From CAYJOG01 sp964371695 [NCBI: uncultured bacterium] (GTDB lineage Bacteria > CAYJOG01): a stretch of 5,840 bases of DNA. Numbering within the stretch: the first letter of the stretch is position 1; every line of letters starts with the position of its first letter. The translations under genes and the position numbers were made by a program. Below are positions 4,971 through 5,840 of the stretch, piece after piece. Location: positions 1 to 5,840 of the forward strand of contig CAYJOG010000163.1 of NCBI GenBank assembly GCA_964371695.1. The letters are read 5' to 3'. A model generated the notes under the pieces. That model searched no databases and was not told the origin of the DNA. It worked only from the letters and a program-made list of their open reading frames with translations.

Positions 4971-5840
4971 TTATTTCAACGGCAGGCCGTTCAGGTCCAG
5001 GTCCCTGAGCGAAAAGGGTGCTTCGATGCTTTTCAGGTCGTCGTAAATGTCGGCCACGATGCTGCCGTTTTCGGGCAGGCCGCCCGCATCAATCTGGAAA
5101 TAGAACGTGGTGTTTTCATCCCACGAACTGTTGCCGGTGGCGGAGACCTTGATGAGTTCTCCCTGTCCGTTGAGAAACCGCACCTCCTTGATGCGCGCCA
5201 TGTTGCTGGCCAGTTTCAACTCCACCTCCACCTTGCCTTCTTCTTTGGGAGTGACTTTTTCCAGCACAGCCCCCAGCACCTTGCCTTTTTCGCCCTCGGC
5301 CAGTTTGCCGAAGCCCAGGTTGGTGGGGGTGGTTTTTACGCCGGTCTGGTAAATCACCTTGGCCAGGATGTGCGAGATACTCTTGACTTTGGGGCCGGGC
5401 GCACGCAGGGGAATTTCCACCAGCGTGGCGGTTTTGTCTTCGCTCAGATACAGGAACGACGCCTCCCGCTGCCATTCCGATTCGGGCAGCAGGTCGTCTC
5501 CGTTGTCGGCCACGGCTTTTTCAAACACCGCTTTTTGGGCCTTGAGCACCGAGCCGGGGAACTTCACCCACACCGCCAGGGTCAGTCCCTCGCCCTGGCC
5601 AAAAGGTGAAATGCTGTTGGGGGTGTCGGCCTTGAAAACCCGTCGCACACCGGCGACTTCCGCCGAGGCCAGGCCACCCGCCGCCGCAGGGGCAAGGGAG
5701 ACCTCTTTGGCTTTTTCGGCCACGTTCAGTTTTTTGAGTAACTCGGCGGTTTGCTGGCGGGCTGCGGCGGCTTCTTTTTCGTAATCGAACTGGGGTTTTC
5801 CCGCGCCCTGCAGAATCACCTGGGGGTCGCCGGGCTGGCC
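4971..5840 (-). CDS. Unrecognised beta-rich protein, C-terminal part (5' partial)
   Basis: The frame is open from the window edge at 5840 to TAA at 4973-4971, giving 289 residues; the start lies outside, so a signal peptide cannot be checked. I do not recognise a named family. Residues about 15-50 are a helical, charged segment (YEKEAAAARQQTAELLKKL) followed by an Ala-rich linker. The rest is predicted beta-rich and appears to hold two similar modules, about 84-147 and 203-277. Each has alternating hydrophobic strands, a DNGDDLL or GQGELI turn, and a Trp followed by SFLYLSED or TFYFQIDAG. The second module ends YDDLKSIEAPFSL. There is no cysteine. This looks like an exported or periplasmic Ig-like beta-sandwich protein of the sort seen as hypothetical proteins in PVC bacteria, but that is inference. 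It is convergent with the methyltransferase gene. Confidence 0.8.
   Translation of the reverse strand, partial: GQPGDPQVILQGAGKPQFDYEKEAAAARQQTAELLKKLNVAEKAKEVSLAPAAAGGLASAEVAGVRRVFKADTPNSISPFGQGEGLTLAVWVKFPGSVLKAQKAVFEKAVADNGDDLLPESEWQREASFLYLSEDKTATLVEIPLRAPGPKVKSISHILAKVIYQTGVKTTPTNLGFGKLAEGEKGKVLGAVLEKVTPKEEGKVEVELKLASNMARIKEVRFLNGQGELIKVSATGNSSWDENTTFYFQIDAGGLPENGSIVADIYDDLKSIEAPFSLRDLDLNGLPLK

Overview
The window reads as GC-rich, gene-dense chromosomal DNA from a Gram-negative-type bacterium. Nothing in it fixes the phylum. The dispersed-repeat-like CCCCGGCGTCCCGCCGGG palindrome and the style of the last protein remind me of the Planctomycetes/Verrucomicrobia (PVC) group, but that is memory-based and weak. 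Five protein genes are supported, two of them cut by the window edges. No rRNA, tRNA, CRISPR array, transposase or prophage gene is visible.

Layout. (1) 1-1164 (+): the 3' part of a proline-rich, low-complexity protein with one small folded island resembling a SPOR (peptidoglycan-binding) domain. (2) 1173-2390 (-): a Thermotoga-type CorA divalent-cation channel, convergent with gene 1; only 8 bp separate the two stop codons. (3) 2391-2506: a divergent intergenic region carrying the start signals of corA and of the next gene. (4) 2507-3658 (+): an acyl-CoA dehydrogenase with a clear ribosome binding site and the LCAD/isovaleryl type of catalytic-base placement. (5) 3673-4668 (+): a class I SAM-dependent methyltransferase starting 14 nt downstream, probably in the same transcript. 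(6) 4669-4970: a 302-bp non-coding gap almost filled by a nested inverted-repeat element, with 32-bp imperfect outer arms, perfect 25-bp inner arms, an internal hairpin and a Rho-independent-like terminator. (7) 4971-5840 (-): the C-terminal 289 residues of an unrecognised, cysteine-free, probably exported beta-rich protein with two similar modules.

How the genes relate. The window looks like ordinary housekeeping and accessory chromosome rather than one system. The acyl-CoA dehydrogenase and methyltransferase form a likely two-gene unit, but no shared pathway can be inferred. CorA is an independent ion-transport gene, and the two edge genes are probably envelope proteins of unrelated function. 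The part that known genes explain least is the palindromic element at 4691-4935, which could be a MITE- or REP/BIME-like mobile repeat, a structured 3' end, or both. I see no convincing new multi-gene system.
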